DNA of 64,000 nt from Phyllobacterium endophyticum (GTDB lineage: Bacteria; Pseudomonadota; Alphaproteobacteria; Rhizobiales; Rhizobiaceae), in assembly GCF_003010935.1 (NCBI RefSeq), contig NZ_PGGN01000004.1, forward strand, positions 186,001 through 250,000. The letters run 5' to 3'. Position numbers and translations under genes: made by a program. Positions 35,841-45,257 of this stretch are shown in pieces. The notes below the pieces were generated by a model, which did not search any database, had not been told where the DNA came from, and saw only the letters and a list, made by a program, of their open reading frames with translations. Position 1 is the stretch's first letter; each line of letters opens with the position of its first letter.

Positions 35841-36997
35841 GCACGATTTATGCCCTGACGGGCTCCGAGATTTTCGACGGCGAAATCTGGCACAGGGATT
35901 CAGCGCTGGTTGTCGAGGGTGGCGTGATCAAGAGCATCACGGCGCGATCGGATGTGTCGAATGACATTCGACATGTCGAATTGAATGGCGGCAAGCTGGT
36001 GCCGGGATTCATCGACGTCCAGGTCAACGGCGGTGGCGGCGTACTTCTCAACGACGGGCCAAATGTCGACGCTATTCGCACCATATGCGATGCGCATTTT
36101 GCGTTCGGCACCACTGCTTTGCTCCCGACGTTGATTACCGACACGCCAGAAATCACGGCAGCAGCTATCGCCGCTGGTAAGGCAGCCGCCCAGGAAAAAG
36201 TCGCAGGCTTCATTGGCCTGCACCTAGAAGGGCCGCACCTGTCATTGACGCATAAGGGTACGCACGACCCCAAATTGATCCGGCCAATGGGCGACGCCGA
36301 TCTGCTCGCCATCATCGAAGCCGTGCAGCATTTGCCGGTGCTGCTCACCACCGTCGCACCGGAAACCGTGCCGGCTGACAAGATCAGGGCGATGGTAGAT
36401 GCGGGGGTCATCGTCAGTCTCGGCCATAGCGGCGCCTCCTACGAAATAGCTATGGCGGCCAAGGATGCAGGCGCAACCATGGCAACGCATCTGTTCAACG
36501 CCATGAGCCAACTTGGCCATCGCAGTCCAGGCGTCGTGGGTGCCGTACTTGAATCAGGTGACCTGTCGGCCGGATTGATCGCCGACGGGTTTCATGTCGA
36601 CAAGGCGTCGATGAGGATCGCGCTGCGAGCGAAGAAGGGGCCGGCGAAGATATTCCTGGTCACGGACGCGATGTCGACGATAGGCACCGACATAACTTCG
36701 TTCACGCTCAATGGCCGTACGATAACGCGCGCCGGTGGTCGCCTTACACTGGACGATGGTACGCTTGCAGGTGCCGACCTCGATATGATCTCCGCCGTCC
36801 GCTTCGTGCACCGCGAACTCGGTCTACCGCTGGATGAAGCCCTCCGGATGGCATCACTCTATCCGGCCGAAAGCATCCGCATCGACCATCATTATGGCCG
36901 GCTCGCCCCGGGCTATAGTGCAAACATCGTACATCTCGACGACGAGCTGGAGGTCGATCACGTCTGGATTGGCGGAGACTCTCACTACGTCCGTTGA
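35837..36997 (+). CDS. nagA: N-acetylglucosamine-6-phosphate deacetylase
   Basis: Removes acetate from GlcNAc-6-P to give glucosamine-6-P. The 386-residue amidohydrolase shows metal-binding FIDVQVNGGGG and HLEGPHLSLTHKGTHD, His ligands in SLGHSGAS and THLFNAMSQLGHR, the substrate loop DGFHVD, and the catalytic Asp in LVTDAMSTIG. ATGA overlap with the SIS gene indicates coupling. Together with MurQ and the deaminase it completes conversion of cell-wall amino sugars to fructose-6-P. Confidence 0.94.
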   Translation: MSTIYALTGSEIFDGEIWHRDSALVVEGGVIKSITARSDVSNDIRHVELNGGKLVPGFIDVQVNGGGGVLLNDGPNVDAIRTICDAHFAFGTTALLPTLITDTPEITAAAIAAGKAAAQEKVAGFIGLHLEGPHLSLTHKGTHDPKLIRPMGDADLLAIIEAVQHLPVLLTTVAPETVPADKIRAMVDAGVIVSLGHSGASYEIAMAAKDAGATMATHLFNAMSQLGHRSPGVVGAVLESGDLSAGLIADGFHVDKASMRIALRAKKGPAKIFLVTDAMSTIGTDITSFTLNGRTITRAGGRLTLDDGTLAGADLDMISAVRFVHRELGLPLDEALRMASLYPAESIRIDHHYGRLAPGYSANIVHLDDELEVDHVWIGGDSHYVR

Positions 36998-37050
36998 CGG
37001 AACAGGCCCGCCGGCCATACTTATCACCATCACCTCATGGGAGAACCGAG

Positions 37051-37650
37051 ATGGCCAAGGACGCGCTGATCGTCGTCGATGTGCAGAACGACTTCTGTCC
37101 GGGGGGCGCCCTGGCGGTAGATGGCGGCGATGAGATCGTCCCCATCATCAACAAGCTTATCCAGCGCTTCGATCGCGTTATCCTCACGCAGGATTGGCAT
37201 ACACAAGGGCATTCGAGCTTTGCATCCTCGCATCGAGGCAAGGCACCGTTCGAAACGATCGTCATGCCCTATGGTGAGCAGACGCTCTGGCCGGATCATT
37301 GTATCCAGGGTTCGACAGGGGCAGACTTTCACCCCGATCTGGTCTGGACAAAAGCCGAGCTGGTGGTCCGCAAAGGTTTCCATCCTCACATCGACAGCTA
37401 CTCGACGTTCTTTGAAAACGATCGCAAGACCCCTACCGGCCTTGCCGGCTATCTGCGCGAGCGCGGTATCACGAATGTAACTTTCGCTGGCCTCGCGACG
37501 GATTATTGCGTCGCATATTCCGCGCTGGACGCTATCGAGCACGGGTTTACCGCAGAGGTGCTGCTCGATGCATGCCGCGGCATCGATCTGGGCGGTTCGC
37601 TCGCTGCCATGACGGCAAAGATGCGCAAGGCCGGCGTTGTGCTGGTTTGA
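37051..37650 (+). CDS. pncA: Nicotinamidase
   Basis: Hydrolyses nicotinamide to nicotinate for NAD salvage. The 199-residue isochorismatase-fold protein has the catalytic triad: Asp in IVVDVQNDFCPGG, Lys in VVRKGFHP, Cys in ATDYCVAYSALD. DWHTQGHSSF supplies the metal ligands. ATG 37051 has GGGAG upstream; extending to 36994 would overlap nagA without a binding site. It sits 53 nt after nagA and may be cotranscribed, but no metabolic link to amino sugars is obvious. Confidence 0.93.
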   Translation: MAKDALIVVDVQNDFCPGGALAVDGGDEIVPIINKLIQRFDRVILTQDWHTQGHSSFASSHRGKAPFETIVMPYGEQTLWPDHCIQGSTGADFHPDLVWTKAELVVRKGFHPHIDSYSTFFENDRKTPTGLAGYLRERGITNVTFAGLATDYCVAYSALDAIEHGFTAEVLLDACRGIDLGGSLAAMTAKMRKAGVVLV

Positions 37651-37723
37651 CAGGCCCTCAAGAGTGAACAGCTGAGCATTTTTCCACAGCCTTCAACCAG
37701 GATATGAGTTTGCGGCCATAAAA

Positions 37724-37741
37724 CTGTTGTTTGTCTGTCAC
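37724..37741 (+). promoter_or_regulatory. Pho box upstream of ugpB
   Basis: CTGTTGT-TTGT-CTGTCAC, two near-consensus heptamers with the 4-nt spacer, ends 63 nt before ugpB. The downstream half continues as CTGTCACATAATGAG, which closely matches CTGTCACATAGTGAG at 1978 in the btaA promoter region. PhoB control of ugp operons is established in E. coli and rhizobia. Confidence 0.75.
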
Positions 37742-37803
37742 ATAATGAGGATACTGCTCCCAAGCGCACCTAGATGACGCCTTGTATGTTATGGGAGATT
37801 CAT

Positions 37804-39114
37804 ATGACCTTTCGCGGCACTTCACTGAGCCTGGCCCTCGCCGTTGTCCTCGCCTCATCCACCTCCTCGTTCGCCGTCACGGAGATAAGCTGGTGGCATG
37901 CGATGTCTGGTGCCAACAACGAGGTTGTCAATACGCTTTCCAAGGAATTCAACGAAAGCCAGAGCGACTATAAGGTCGTTCCGGTGTTCAAAGGCACTTA
38001 TCCCGAGACGCTGAATGCAGGCATCGCGGCCTTCCGCGCCAAGCAGGCACCTGACATTATCCAGGTATTCGACGCCGGCACCGGGGTCATGATGGCTGCC
38101 GAGGGCGCGATCAAGCCCGTGGCCGACATCCTTTCCATGGGCGGTGCCAAGTTCGACAAGAGCCTCTACCTGCCTGGCATCGTCGCCTATTATTCCAAAC
38201 CCGACGGCACGATGCTGTCTTTCCCTTATAACAGCTCCTCGCCAATCCTTTATTACAACAAGGACATTTTCAAGAAGGCCGGGATCGACGACAGCAATCC
38301 GCCGAAGACATGGCCGGAAGTCTGGGAAGCAGCGAAGAAAATCAAGACAAGCGGTGCTGCCAAATGCGGCTACACATCGGCTTGGCTGACCTGGATCCAC
38401 ACGGAAAATTTCGCCGCCTGGAACAACCTGCCCTGGGGTTCGAACGAAAACGGCATCGGCGGCACCGATGTCGAGCTGGAGATCAACGCACCGATCTACG
38501 TCAAGCACTTCCAGGAACTCGCCGATCTCGCGAAGGATGGTACTTTCCGTTACGGAGGCCGTACTTCTGAAGCCAAACAGCTTTTCCTTTCGGGCGAATG
38601 CGGCATTTACAACGACTCGTCCGGCGGTCTTGGTGATGTCATCAAGTCGGGTATGAATTACGGCACCGGACAGTTGCCCTATGAGCCCGAGGCAAAGGAC
38701 GCTCCCCAGAACACGATCCCTGGCGGTGCAAGCCTCTGGGTCTTCGCAGGCAAGAGCGACGACCAGTACAAGGGCGTAGCAGCCTTCTTCAATTTCCTCT
38801 CCAAGACCGAAATCCAGGCCCGCCTGCATCAGGTTTCGGGCTATTTGCCGGTAACTCTGGCGGCCTACGAGGAAACGAAAAAGTCTGGATTCTACGACAA
38901 GAATCCCGGCCGCGAGACGCCGATCCAGCAGATGATGGGCAAGGCACCGACCGAAAACTCCAAGGGTGTCCGGCTTGTCAACCTGCCGCAGGTTCGCGAT
39001 ATTCAGAATGAGGAATTCGAAAACATGCTGTCTGGAAAGCAGACTGCCCAGCAGGCTCTCGACAATGCCGTCAAGCGTGGCAATGCTGCAATAAAACAGG
39101 CAATCGGCCAGTAG
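37804..39114 (+). CDS. ugpB: UgpB, sn-glycerol-3-phosphate-binding periplasmic protein
   Basis: Captures sn-glycerol-3-phosphate and probably glycerophosphocholine for the Ugp importer. The 436-residue precursor has a signal peptide ([16 protein letters not shown]) followed by [19 protein letters not shown], the UgpB start; [26 protein letters not shown] and [16 protein letters not shown] further match the family. ATG 37804 has GGGAG upstream. A Pho box precedes it and a terminator-like hairpin follows, so it is likely expressed more strongly than the permease genes. Confidence 0.95.
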   Translation: MTFRGTSLSLALAVVLASSTSSFAVTEISWWHAMSGANNEVVNTLSKEFNESQSDYKVVPVFKGTYPETLNAGIAAFRAKQAPDIIQVFDAGTGVMMAAEGAIKPVADILSMGGAKFDKSLYLPGIVAYYSKPDGTMLSFPYNSSSPILYYNKDIFKKAGIDDSNPPKTWPEVWEAAKKIKTSGAAKCGYTSAWLTWIHTENFAAWNNLPWGSNENGIGGTDVELEINAPIYVKHFQELADLAKDGTFRYGGRTSEAKQLFLSGECGIYNDSSGGLGDVIKSGMNYGTGQLPYEPEAKDAPQNTIPGGASLWVFAGKSDDQYKGVAAFFNFLSKTEIQARLHQVSGYLPVTLAAYEETKKSGFYDKNPGRETPIQQMMGKAPTENSKGVRLVNLPQVRDIQNEEFENMLSGKQTAQQALDNAVKRGNAAIKQAIGQ

Positions 39115-39131
39115 ATTTTCACGTGGTGACC

Positions 39132-39164
39132 GCCCCGTCCGTAATCCTGCGGGCGGGGCTTTTT
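39132..39164 (+). terminator. Hairpin plus T-run between ugpB and ugpA
   Basis: GCCCCG and CGGGGC enclose a 16-nt loop and are followed directly by TTTTTA. It has intrinsic-terminator form but lies inside the operon, so partial termination after the binding-protein gene is the likely role. Confidence 0.65.
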
Positions 39165-39179
39165 ACGAACGGGACATTC

Positions 39180-40070
39180 ATGGCATCGTCAACGCGCGTC
39201 ACTTTCCCAAACAAGCTATTGCCCTATGTTCTCCTGGCACCACAACTCGCCATCACAGCAATATTCTTTTATTGGCCCGCATCACAGGCAATCTATCAAT
39301 CCGTTCTGCGGGAGGATCCTTTCGGGTTGTCCACGCAGTTTGTTGGTCTCGACAATTTCCGGCGGGTACTCGGGGACCCGAACTATCTTAATTCGCTCCA
39401 GGTCACTCTGATTTTCTCCGTAGCCACTGCGCTCATCGCTATGGCGCTTGCCTTGCTCCTTGCCGTAATGGCCGACAAGGTTATCCGCGGCAAAGGCATC
39501 TATCGAACGCTGATGATCTGGCCCTATGCGGTCGCACCGGCTATTGCCGGCATGCTTTGGCTTTTTCTGTTCAATCCGTCTATGGGCACTCTCGCCTATC
39601 TTGTCCGCTCGACTGGCTATAATTGGGACCCTCTACTTAATGGCGATCAGGCGATGGTTTTGATCGTCTCGGCAGCCGCATGGAAACAGATCAGCTATAA
39701 TTTCCTGTTCTTCGTCGCCGGCCTGCAGTCCATCCCGAAATCACTGATCGAAGCCGCAGCCATCGATGGGGCAGGCGAAACAAAGCGCTTCTGGACCATC
39801 GTCTTTCCGCTGCTTGCTCCGACAACGTTCTTTCTGCTGGTGGTCAATACCGTCTATGCCTTCTTCGATACGTTCGGCATCATTCACGCGGTAACCGGAG
39901 GCGGCCCAGGCAAGGCTACGGAAACACTGGTCTACAAGGTATACAATGACGGCTTCGTCAATCTCATCCTTGGCGACTCGGCCGCTCAATCAGTGATCCT
40001 CATGATCATTGTCATCGGTCTGACGGCGATTCAGTTCCGCTATGTCGAGCGCAAAGTGCACTATGGCTGA
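39180..40070 (+). CDS. ugpA: UgpA, glycerol-3-phosphate ABC permease
   Basis: A MalF-type permease, 296 residues with six helices ([20 protein letters not shown] as the first). The EAA loop reads [38 protein letters not shown] is typical of UgpA. GGGAC 5 nt before ATG 39180 fixes the start, downstream of the hairpin. Operon order ugpB-A-E-C matches the standard one. Confidence 0.94.
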   Translation: MASSTRVTFPNKLLPYVLLAPQLAITAIFFYWPASQAIYQSVLREDPFGLSTQFVGLDNFRRVLGDPNYLNSLQVTLIFSVATALIAMALALLLAVMADKVIRGKGIYRTLMIWPYAVAPAIAGMLWLFLFNPSMGTLAYLVRSTGYNWDPLLNGDQAMVLIVSAAAWKQISYNFLFFVAGLQSIPKSLIEAAAIDGAGETKRFWTIVFPLLAPTTFFLLVVNTVYAFFDTFGIIHAVTGGGPGKATETLVYKVYNDGFVNLILGDSAAQSVILMIIVIGLTAIQFRYVERKVHYG

Positions 40071-40079
40071 GGACAGATC

Positions 40080-40928
40080 ATGATCCAGAACAATCCCATC
40101 GGCCGGCTGATCGCCCATGCCATATTGATCATCGGTATATTGATCGTGGCGTTCCCGATCTACTATACGTTCATCGCCTCGACCCAATCGCTCCAGGAAA
40201 TCCTGCGCCCGCCATTATCATTGCTGCCCGGTGGGCACTTTTGGGAGAATTACTCGGCAGCGCTCTTCGGTGGCGTAGGCCGCATCGGTGGTGTCGGCGT
40301 GGATCGGCTCCTGTTCAACACTCTGGTCATGGCTCTCGGAATTGCGATCGGCAAGATCTGTATTTCGATCCTGTCGGCTTACGCGATCGTCTTTTTCCGC
40401 TTTCCCGGGCGCATGATCTTTTTCTGGCTCATCTTCATAACCCTGATGCTGCCCGTCGAAGTCCGCATATTGCCCACCTACAAGATTATGGTCGATCTCG
40501 GTCTGATCGACACTTATACGGGGTTGATCCTGCCGCTCATGGCCTCTGCAACCGCAACCCTGCTCTTTCGCCAGTTTTTCATGACAATCCCCGGCGAACT
40601 TGTCGAAGCTGCACGCGTCGACGGCGCAGGACCATGGCGGTTCTTCAAGGATATTCTGCTACCGCTGTCGAAGACCAATATCGCGGCCCTCTTCGTGATC
40701 CTCTTCATCTATGGCTGGACGCAATATCTCTGGCCCCTTTTGATGACGAACCGCAACGACATGTCGACCATCGTCATTGGTCTGCGAAAAATGATTTCCT
40801 TCGCCGATGCCGATACCGAATGGCACCTGGTGATGGTGACCTGCATTCTCGCCATACTGCCTCCAGTCCTCGTCGTCGTGTTGATGCAGCGATGGTTCGT
40901 GCGCGGTTTGGTCGAAACGGAGAAATGA
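40080..40928 (+). CDS. ugpE: UgpE, glycerol-3-phosphate ABC permease
   Basis: The MalG-type partner of UgpA, 282 residues, six helices ([20 protein letters not shown] first). The EAA loop reads [20 protein letters not shown], and [20 protein letters not shown] lies before the last helices, as in UgpE. It starts 9 nt after ugpA and ends 7 nt before ugpC. Confidence 0.94.
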   Translation: MIQNNPIGRLIAHAILIIGILIVAFPIYYTFIASTQSLQEILRPPLSLLPGGHFWENYSAALFGGVGRIGGVGVDRLLFNTLVMALGIAIGKICISILSAYAIVFFRFPGRMIFFWLIFITLMLPVEVRILPTYKIMVDLGLIDTYTGLILPLMASATATLLFRQFFMTIPGELVEAARVDGAGPWRFFKDILLPLSKTNIAALFVILFIYGWTQYLWPLLMTNRNDMSTIVIGLRKMISFADADTEWHLVMVTCILAILPPVLVVVLMQRWFVRGLVETEK

Positions 40929-40935
40929 TACCGAT

Positions 40936-42015
40936 ATGGCAAATGTAGAATTGACAAATGTCCGCAAAGTCTATGGTAGCTCCGTCGAAGCAGTGAAGGG
41001 CATCAACATCGCCATCGATGATGGTGCGCTGTGCGTGCTGGTCGGTCCCTCGGGTTGCGGGAAATCGACCCTCTTGCGCATGATCGCGGGGCTCGAATCC
41101 ATTACGGATGGCACCGTCAAAATCGACAACAAGCTGGTCAATGACCTCGGACCTGCCGAACGCGATATCGCGATGGTATTTCAGAATTATGCGCTCTATC
41201 CGCATATGAAAGTCTACGACAACATGGCCTACGGTCTGCGAAACCGTGGAATGCCAAAGGACCAGATCGACAAACGTGTGAAAGATGCGGCCCAAATCCT
41301 TGAACTGACTCAGCTTCTGGAACGCCGCCCCAAGGAACTCTCAGGCGGCCAGCGCCAGCGTGTCGCCATGGGCCGCGCTATAGTGCGCAGTCCGAAAGTG
41401 TTTCTTTTCGATGAGCCACTTTCCAACCTTGATGCCAAGCTGCGCGGCCAGATGCGGGTCGAGATCAAGAACCTGCAGCGGCAGTTGGGCGTGACGAGCG
41501 TCTATGTTACCCATGACCAGCTTGAAGCCATGACACTTGCAGACATTCTTGTTGTCATGAACGCCGGTTCGGTAGAACAGATCGGCGCACCGCTCGATAT
41601 TTACGAGAAGCCGGCCAGCACGTTCGTCGCCAGCTTCATCGGCGCACCGCCCATGAATCTCGTGCCGGTCACAGCCGACGGCTCGGGACTGGTGCTGGGT
41701 GATGGCACACGCATCGGTGCTGAAGGACTGGTTATTCCAGGCAATGGAGCGTTGATCGGTTTCCGTCCCGAAGACCTTGAAGTATCCGCTGGCACAGACA
41801 CGCATGCCGGAGGGCTGGCTCTTGATCTCAAGGTCCTCGGCGTCGAGCCGGTGGGCGCGGAAAGTTACGTCTATGGCATGGTTGGCGGTGAACGTGTTGT
41901 GGTGAGGGTTCCTGGCCGCTCAACCTCGCAGACCGAGGATCACCTGCGTGTGATCATACCGGCGGACAAGCTGCATCTCTTTGGAACCGACGGAAAGAGA
42001 ATCTCATCCGAGTAA
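40936..42015 (+). CDS. ugpC: UgpC, glycerol-3-phosphate ABC ATP-binding protein
   Basis: The ATPase of the Ugp importer, 359 residues: Walker [21 protein letters not shown], signature [13 protein letters not shown], Walker [13 protein letters not shown]-loop [10 protein letters not shown], and C-terminal regulatory domain with GFRPEDLEV. The last gene of the operon. The stop lies within a bidirectional terminator shared with metQ. A UgpQ phosphodiesterase is absent from this locus; the only GDPD seen in the window is the remnant near 7.6 kb. Confidence 0.94.
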   Translation: MANVELTNVRKVYGSSVEAVKGINIAIDDGALCVLVGPSGCGKSTLLRMIAGLESITDGTVKIDNKLVNDLGPAERDIAMVFQNYALYPHMKVYDNMAYGLRNRGMPKDQIDKRVKDAAQILELTQLLERRPKELSGGQRQRVAMGRAIVRSPKVFLFDEPLSNLDAKLRGQMRVEIKNLQRQLGVTSVYVTHDQLEAMTLADILVVMNAGSVEQIGAPLDIYEKPASTFVASFIGAPPMNLVPVTADGSGLVLGDGTRIGAEGLVIPGNGALIGFRPEDLEVSAGTDTHAGGLALDLKVLGVEPVGAESYVYGMVGGERVVVRVPGRSTSQTEDHLRVIIPADKLHLFGTDGKRISSE

Positions 42016-42030
42016 GCTGAGACTCTCTTT
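41996..42030. terminator. Bidirectional terminator between convergent ugpC and metQ
   Basis: AGAGAATCTCA and TGAGACTCTCT form an 11-bp stem with one mismatch and an 11-nt loop; both strands continue into TTTC. It spans the ugpC stop and sits 11 nt from the metQ stop. Confidence 0.55.
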
Positions 42031-42040
42031 CAACTGCACG

Positions 42041-42823
42041 TTACCAGCTTGGAACAGCGGCACCCTTGTACTTTTCAAGAATAAACTGCTTCACCGGATC
42101 CGAGTGGTAGGACTCGATGAGCGTCTTCACCCAAGGCTTGTCCTTGTCGGCGGTGCGAACAGCGATAAGATTGATGTAGGGTGCTTTTTCGCCTTCCTTG
42201 AGGATCGTGCCGTTCATCGGATCGAGACCCGCCTCGAGTGCGTAGTTGGTATTGATCGCGGCGGCATCCACGTCGTCAATCGAACGCGGCAATTGGGCGG
42301 CATCAAGCTCGACGAACTTGAAGTTCTTCTTGTTTTCCGTGATGTCGGCAGGCGTCACCTTCAGGCCTGTGCCTTCCTTCAACTTGATCGCGCCCCTGTC
42401 GGCCAAGATCAGCAGGGCACGGCCACCATTCGTCGGATCGTTCGGAATTGCGATGGTTGCCCCATCGGCCAACTCATCGAAACTCTTCACCTTTTTCGAA
42501 TAGACGCCCATGGGAAAATTGACTGTATAGGCGACATCGACCAGATCGAACTTGCGATCAGCGATCTGATTGTCGAGGTAAGGCTTGTGCTGGAATGAGT
42601 TTGCATCGAGCTCACCGTCGTTCAGCGCCTGATTTGGTACGACGTAGTCTGAGAACTCCAGAATCTCTATATCGAGACCCTTCGGCTTGGCGACCTCCGC
42701 GACCTTTTCCAGAATTTGCGCGTGCTCGCCGGGTGTAACTCCGATCTTGATAGTTTCGGCCAGCGCACCGGTCGCGCCGAGGATAGCCGCCAGGGCTGCT
42801 ACGCCAAGTATTTTTTTCAACAT
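42041..42823 (-). CDS. metQ: MetQ, methionine-binding protein
   Basis: Periplasmic NlpA-family binding protein for L- and D-methionine. The 260 residues start with a signal peptide (ILGVAALAAILGATGALA) without a lipobox Cys, so it should be a free periplasmic protein rather than the usual lipoprotein. TIKIGVTPGEHAQILE, NSFQHKPYLDNQ and AIPNDPTNGGRALL are hallmark segments. Last gene of metN-metI-metQ. Confidence 0.94.
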   Translation of the reverse strand: MLKKILGVAALAAILGATGALAETIKIGVTPGEHAQILEKVAEVAKPKGLDIEILEFSDYVVPNQALNDGELDANSFQHKPYLDNQIADRKFDLVDVAYTVNFPMGVYSKKVKSFDELADGATIAIPNDPTNGGRALLILADRGAIKLKEGTGLKVTPADITENKKNFKFVELDAAQLPRSIDDVDAAAINTNYALEAGLDPMNGTILKEGEKAPYINLIAVRTADKDKPWVKTLIESYHSDPVKQFILEKYKGAAVPSW

Positions 42824-42849
42824 TTCATACTCCTGCTTTTTATATGAAT

Positions 42850-43515
42850 TCAACGGGGCCGGCTGCGCTTGTCGAATTGCCGCGCCAACCGGTCGCCTGC
42901 GCTCTGGACGAGTTGGACCAGCACGATAAGCACCACGACCACCACCGCCATGACGTCAGGCATGAAGCGCTGATAGCCGTAGCGAATACCGAGGTCGCCC
43001 AGACCACCGCCGCCAATCGCGCCGACCATTGCCGCATATCCTATCAGGCTTACGATCGTCAGGGTGAGCGCGGACGCAATGCCGGGCCGGGCCTCGGCAA
43101 GCAGCACCTTGAAGACGATCTGCATCGGGCTTGCACCCATGGCACGCGCTGCTTCAGTCAGACCAGGATCGACTTCGCGAACTGCTGTTTCGACCAGTCG
43201 GGCAACGAAGGGAATTGTCGCAATCGTCAGCGGAACGATTGCAGCAGTGGTTCCGATCGAGGTCCCGGCGACGAGCCGTGTGAACGGAATGATGGCAACC
43301 ACAAGGATGATGAATGGCGTGGAACGCGTCGCGTTGACGATGGCGCCAAGCACCTTGTTGACCCAAGGTGCAGCAAAAAGTTCACCCCGGCCGCTCGTCG
43401 CCAGAAAAACGCCGAGGGGGATACCGAACAGGGAACCGATCAGGCCAGCGACCGCCACCATGTACAATGTCTGACCCGTAGCCTTGACGATAAGAGCGAT
43501 GATGTCAGCGGACAT
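42850..43515 (-). CDS. metI: MetI, methionine ABC permease
   Basis: A 221-residue inner-membrane permease with five helices. Landmarks are [40 protein letters not shown] and the EAA loop [20 protein letters not shown]. It overlaps the metN end by 11 bp and precedes metQ by 26 nt. Confidence 0.94.
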   Translation of the reverse strand: MSADIIALIVKATGQTLYMVAVAGLIGSLFGIPLGVFLATSGRGELFAAPWVNKVLGAIVNATRSTPFIILVVAIIPFTRLVAGTSIGTTAAIVPLTIATIPFVARLVETAVREVDPGLTEAARAMGASPMQIVFKVLLAEARPGIASALTLTIVSLIGYAAMVGAIGGGGLGDLGIRYGYQRFMPDVMAVVVVVLIVLVQLVQSAGDRLARQFDKRSRPR

Positions 43516-44650
43516 AACCTACCACCTCCGATAACAGGCCGTGAGTGGCGAGGAACTGCCGGGCCGCAGCAATTTTTACCTCGTCGGCACGCAGGGAAAC
43601 CACCAGCATACCGAATGGACGTCCGGCAATTTCATCGACCGCACCGGCCATGATGTTGACTTCGATACCCAGTTCGCTGCCGAGTCGAGCAAGCATGGGC
43701 TCCGTCGCATTCTCGCCCTTGAATATGACACGGAGAATGGTGCGCGAGCCGGGCTCGGGTTGCGGCGACATACGGCTCGTCAGGAACTCCGGCAGGTGCA
43801 TGCCCGCAAGGCCGCCGAGCAGCGCCTGCGTCGTTTCGTGTGTATGTCCGGTGAACACATCGAATGTCGACCCCTTCTCGACGATGCGGCCACCGTCGAT
43901 GACCGCCACATGGTCGGCGATGGCCTTCACAACTTCCATTTCATGGGTGATCAGAAGAACGGTAAGGCCGAGTTCCTTGTTGATCGTCCGCAGCAAGGCA
44001 AGGATTGAACGCGTAGTTTCCGGGTCAAGTGCCGAGGTGGCTTCGTCGGAGAGCAAAAGCTTCGGCTCGGTCGCAAGCGCTCGGGCGATGCCGATGCGCT
44101 GCTTCTGACCGCCTGAAAGCTCCGAAGGATAACGCCCACGCTTGTCAGCCAGGCCGACCAGATCTAGCAGAGGCCCCACGCGGTTTTCTATGTCTTGCTT
44201 GCCCATGCCGGCAATCTCCAGCGGCAAGGCGACATTGCCGAAGGCAGTACGCGAGGAGAGCAAATTGAAATGCTGGAAGATCATGCCAATCGAACGGCGC
44301 ACAGCGCGCAAGTTCTTTTCGTCCACTCCCGAAATATCCACACCGTCGACGAGAACACGGCCTGAACTTGGCTTTTCCAGTCCATTGACGAGCCGGATCA
44401 GAGTTGACTTTCCCGCGCCGGAACGTCCGATGATTCCGGTTACCGACCCACGGGGTACCACGAGTTCGATGTCGTCCAGCGCCACCACTTCGGCGCCGGT
44501 TTTCCCAGCGGCAAAGCGCTTGGAGACGCGTTCGAACGCAACCATTGGATTGGTCGTCCTGGACATGGTCGCTTTGTCAACCGGAAGCACTTGCGGCGCG
44601 CTCGTTGCCGCGTCTCTTATAACAGCCATATTCATTTGCGGCGCTCGCAC
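43505..44650 (-). CDS. metN: MetN, methionine ABC ATP-binding protein with NIL domain
   Basis: The ATPase of the methionine importer: Walker [10 protein letters not shown], signature [15 protein letters not shown], Walker [13 protein letters not shown], followed by a C-terminal NIL domain ([20 protein letters not shown]) that binds methionine and shuts off transport when internal methionine is high. Starts considered: GTG 44650 (AGGG 5 nt upstream, used here), ATG 44635, ATG 44566 and ATG 44545; the ATPase fold itself begins at [11 protein letters not shown] (44545), so the first 35 residues are uncertain. I saw no SAM riboswitch upstream. Confidence 0.92.
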   Translation of the reverse strand: MRAPQMNMAVIRDAATSAPQVLPVDKATMSRTTNPMVAFERVSKRFAAGKTGAEVVALDDIELVVPRGSVTGIIGRSGAGKSTLIRLVNGLEKPSSGRVLVDGVDISGVDEKNLRAVRRSIGMIFQHFNLLSSRTAFGNVALPLEIAGMGKQDIENRVGPLLDLVGLADKRGRYPSELSGGQKQRIGIARALATEPKLLLSDEATSALDPETTRSILALLRTINKELGLTVLLITHEMEVVKAIADHVAVIDGGRIVEKGSTFDVFTGHTHETTQALLGGLAGMHLPEFLTSRMSPQPEPGSRTILRVIFKGENATEPMLARLGSELGIEVNIMAGAVDEIAGRPFGMLVVSLRADEVKIAAARQFLATHGLLSEVVGYVR

Positions 44651-45257
44651 GTCCGCCCTGTTGCCTTTTTACGGCCGTCTATACAGACCATCTGCGAGTT
44701 TCGATAGACCTTGACGGAAGACATCGACATTTTCGGCTCTGATTGGGGAGAACAACACATTGTTGAACAGACGATAAGCAATGACGTGTGTCGCTTACAC
44801 ACAGCTCATTTCATATTTGCCCAGGTTTCGGGAATGTCTTTCCAGTAAGGAGGCATCAGATAGAACATCGACTTCCGATCCTGCTCGATGACATAATTCG
44901 ACTTGAAAGCGCTTGATATTTGCTCAATAAGAGCTAATGCCTAAGAGCTACCCGATCGGTCTGGTCACAGATTGAAAAAACCTTGGTCACCGAATATATT
45001 TGAGTAACAAAAGAATTTTTGAGCAATATTACTTTTGAGGTTAAGCCTAAATTCAACATATAGTTGCAAATAAAGAAATAGCCGCGTTTTCAGGTGTTAA
45101 TACCGTGTAGTCCCCAAATTTTATCTTAACCACGCTGCACCACAAAGGGATAAAGACATTGGTAACTAACAGAAAAAATGCTAAGTATATTAACCAATGC
45201 CGAACGCAAAAAAACTAACATGGGTCAAAGATGAACTCACCTGCCTGAGGTCTGTGC
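44651..45257. other. AT-rich intergenic region between metN and the GGDEF-EAL gene
   Basis: About 600 nt. It contains a 6-bp hairpin GTGTGT-CGCTT-ACACAC near 44787-44803, a minus-strand gene remnant at 44806-44943, and a clearly AT-rich stretch from about 44985 to 45220 that probably holds the promoter of the GGDEF-EAL gene. Confidence 0.45.
44806..44943 (-). pseudogene. Short C-terminal gene remnant of unknown family
   Basis: An open minus-strand frame with no start codon reads ALALIEQISSAFKSNYVIEQ, continues DRKSMFYLMPPYWKDIPET, and ends WANMK and TGA. The amino acid pattern (aromatic- and proline-rich PPYWKDIPETW) looks like a genuine protein terminus rather than chance. A stop closes the frame upstream at about 44946. 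I do not recognise the family; it is most likely what is left of a deleted gene. Confidence 0.35.

Noticed and set aside
44651-44860. Possible SAM riboswitch upstream of metN
   Set aside because: No SAM-I, SAM-II or SAM/SAH core could be recognised; only a small GTGTGT/ACACAC hairpin is present.
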